Source: MWDF01 sp964577435
GTDB lineage: Bacteria; Bacillota; DTU025; MWDF01
NCBI GenBank assembly: GCA_964577435.1
Contig: CAZNZD010000009.1
Location: 1-39,760 of the forward strand
Reading direction: 5' to 3'
Length of the DNA: 39,760 nucleotides
Part shown: piece by piece, positions 39,279 to 39,760 of the stretch
Layout: the number at the start of each line of letters is the position of its first letter
Numbering within the stretch: the stretch's first letter is position 1
Notes under the pieces: generated by a model
What the model was told of the DNA's origin: nothing
The model's input: the letters and a program-made list of their open reading frames with translations, nothing else
The model's database searches: none
Translations under genes and position numbers: made by a program

Positions 39279-39760
39279 GGGTGGAGGCAGTCGGAATCGG
39301 ATACTCATATGACAGGAGTCCGGCGCTCACAGACGTCAGCACGGCCATCGAATCGGGGCTTCTGACCGGCATAATCGGCCCCAACGGCTCCGGCAAGAGC
39401 ACCTTCCTTCGCATACTGGGCTCGGTGGCAAGGCCCGATGCCGGGAAAGTCCTGTACGGTGGCGCAGACATCTCGTCCATGCCCCCCATGCACAGGGCGA
39501 GGATGGTCGGCGCGGTGCTGCAGGATTCCGGGGCGCAGTTCGGCTTCACCGTAAGGGAAGTGGTGGAGATGGGCCGCTTCCCGCACAGGGGCCTTCTCGG
39601 AAGGGCTGGTGCCGCGGACAGGATTGCAGTCCTTAAGGCCATGGAGGAAGCCGGAGTCGCGCAGTTCGCCGACAGGCCCATAACGGCGCTCTCCTCTGGG
39701 GAGAGGCAGAGGGCCTTCATCGCGAGGGCGCTTGCCCAGACCCCGTCGGTGCTGCTTCTG
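39275..39760 (+). CDS. btuD: Cobalamin ABC transporter ATP-binding protein, 3' end missing
   Basis: The 162 visible codons cover the Walker A motif GPNGSGKS, a Q-loop (LQDSG) and the ABC signature LSSGERQR; the sequence ends at PSVLLL, just before Walker B. The start ATG overlaps the btuC stop (ATGA). It would supply energy for BtuC. The gene continues beyond the window. Confidence 0.93.
   Translation, partial: MRVEAVGIGYSYDRSPALTDVSTAIESGLLTGIIGPNGSGKSTFLRILGSVARPDAGKVLYGGADISSMPPMHRARMVGAVLQDSGAQFGFTVREVVEMGRFPHRGLLGRAGAADRIAVLKAMEEAGVAQFADRPITALSSGERQRAFIARALAQTPSVLLL

Overview
The window looks like chromosome from an anaerobic, diderm (outer-membrane) bacterium that ferments amino acids. 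Several genes encode signal-peptide-bearing outer-membrane beta-barrels, so the cell is probably diderm. The metabolic genes are branched-chain amino acid uptake, tryptophanase, a tungsten-type aldehyde:ferredoxin oxidoreductase, a tripartite tricarboxylate transporter and a selenocysteine pathway. The DNA is GC-rich and uses many AGG (Arg) and ATA (Ile) codons. Synergistota or a diderm Firmicutes relative would fit, because YtxH, DUF948 and DUF1836 genes are Firmicutes-like. This placement is an inference, not something the sequence proves.

Layout. 1-2444: end of a liv ABC transporter operon, in which LivM is fused to an alpha/beta hydrolase. 2445-4400: an AT-richer patch with a structured non-coding stretch, promoter and terminator ahead of an Abi_2/AbiF-like HEPN protein, then a small membrane protein on the minus strand that seems frameshifted. 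4643-8345: an exported protein of unknown function, a polyamine-type GNAT acetyltransferase and a convergent secreted 5'-nucleotidase. 8663-12822: a secreted subtilase with a sorting-like C-terminus, followed by a PorV-like barrel. 12942-14733: phosphonopyruvate decarboxylase (minus) and a divergent unknown protein. 14923-18569: two outer-membrane barrels directly upstream of tryptophanase. 18665-20155: a repeat lipoprotein. 20297-25177: a tightly overlapping ferredoxin, AOR, MoaD-like and Ski2-type helicase cluster. 25318-26846: a CYTH-like protein and Ppx/GppA. 26891-29998: TctC, TctB and TctA. 30072-30754: two envelope/stress-type small proteins. 30823-36950: the selenocysteine system: tRNA-Sec, DUF1836 protein, selD (itself with an in-frame UGA), selA and selB, with an SGNH hydrolase on the minus strand. 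36994-39760: a cobalamin riboswitch and btuF-btuC-btuD; btuD runs off the window.

How the genes work together. Peptidase, amino acid and organic acid uptake, tryptophanase and AOR fit peptide or amino acid fermentation, in which 2-oxoacid-derived aldehydes are oxidised with ferredoxin. selD-selA-selB and tRNA-Sec form a complete Sec synthesis and insertion set, and SelD is predicted to be a selenoprotein. The most unusual items are the Abi-like protein with its RNA-rich leader and a lost HEPN histidine, the LivM-hydrolase fusion, the protease/PorV-like pair, and the barrel-barrel-tryptophanase operon. No CRISPR array, transposase or rRNA gene was seen.
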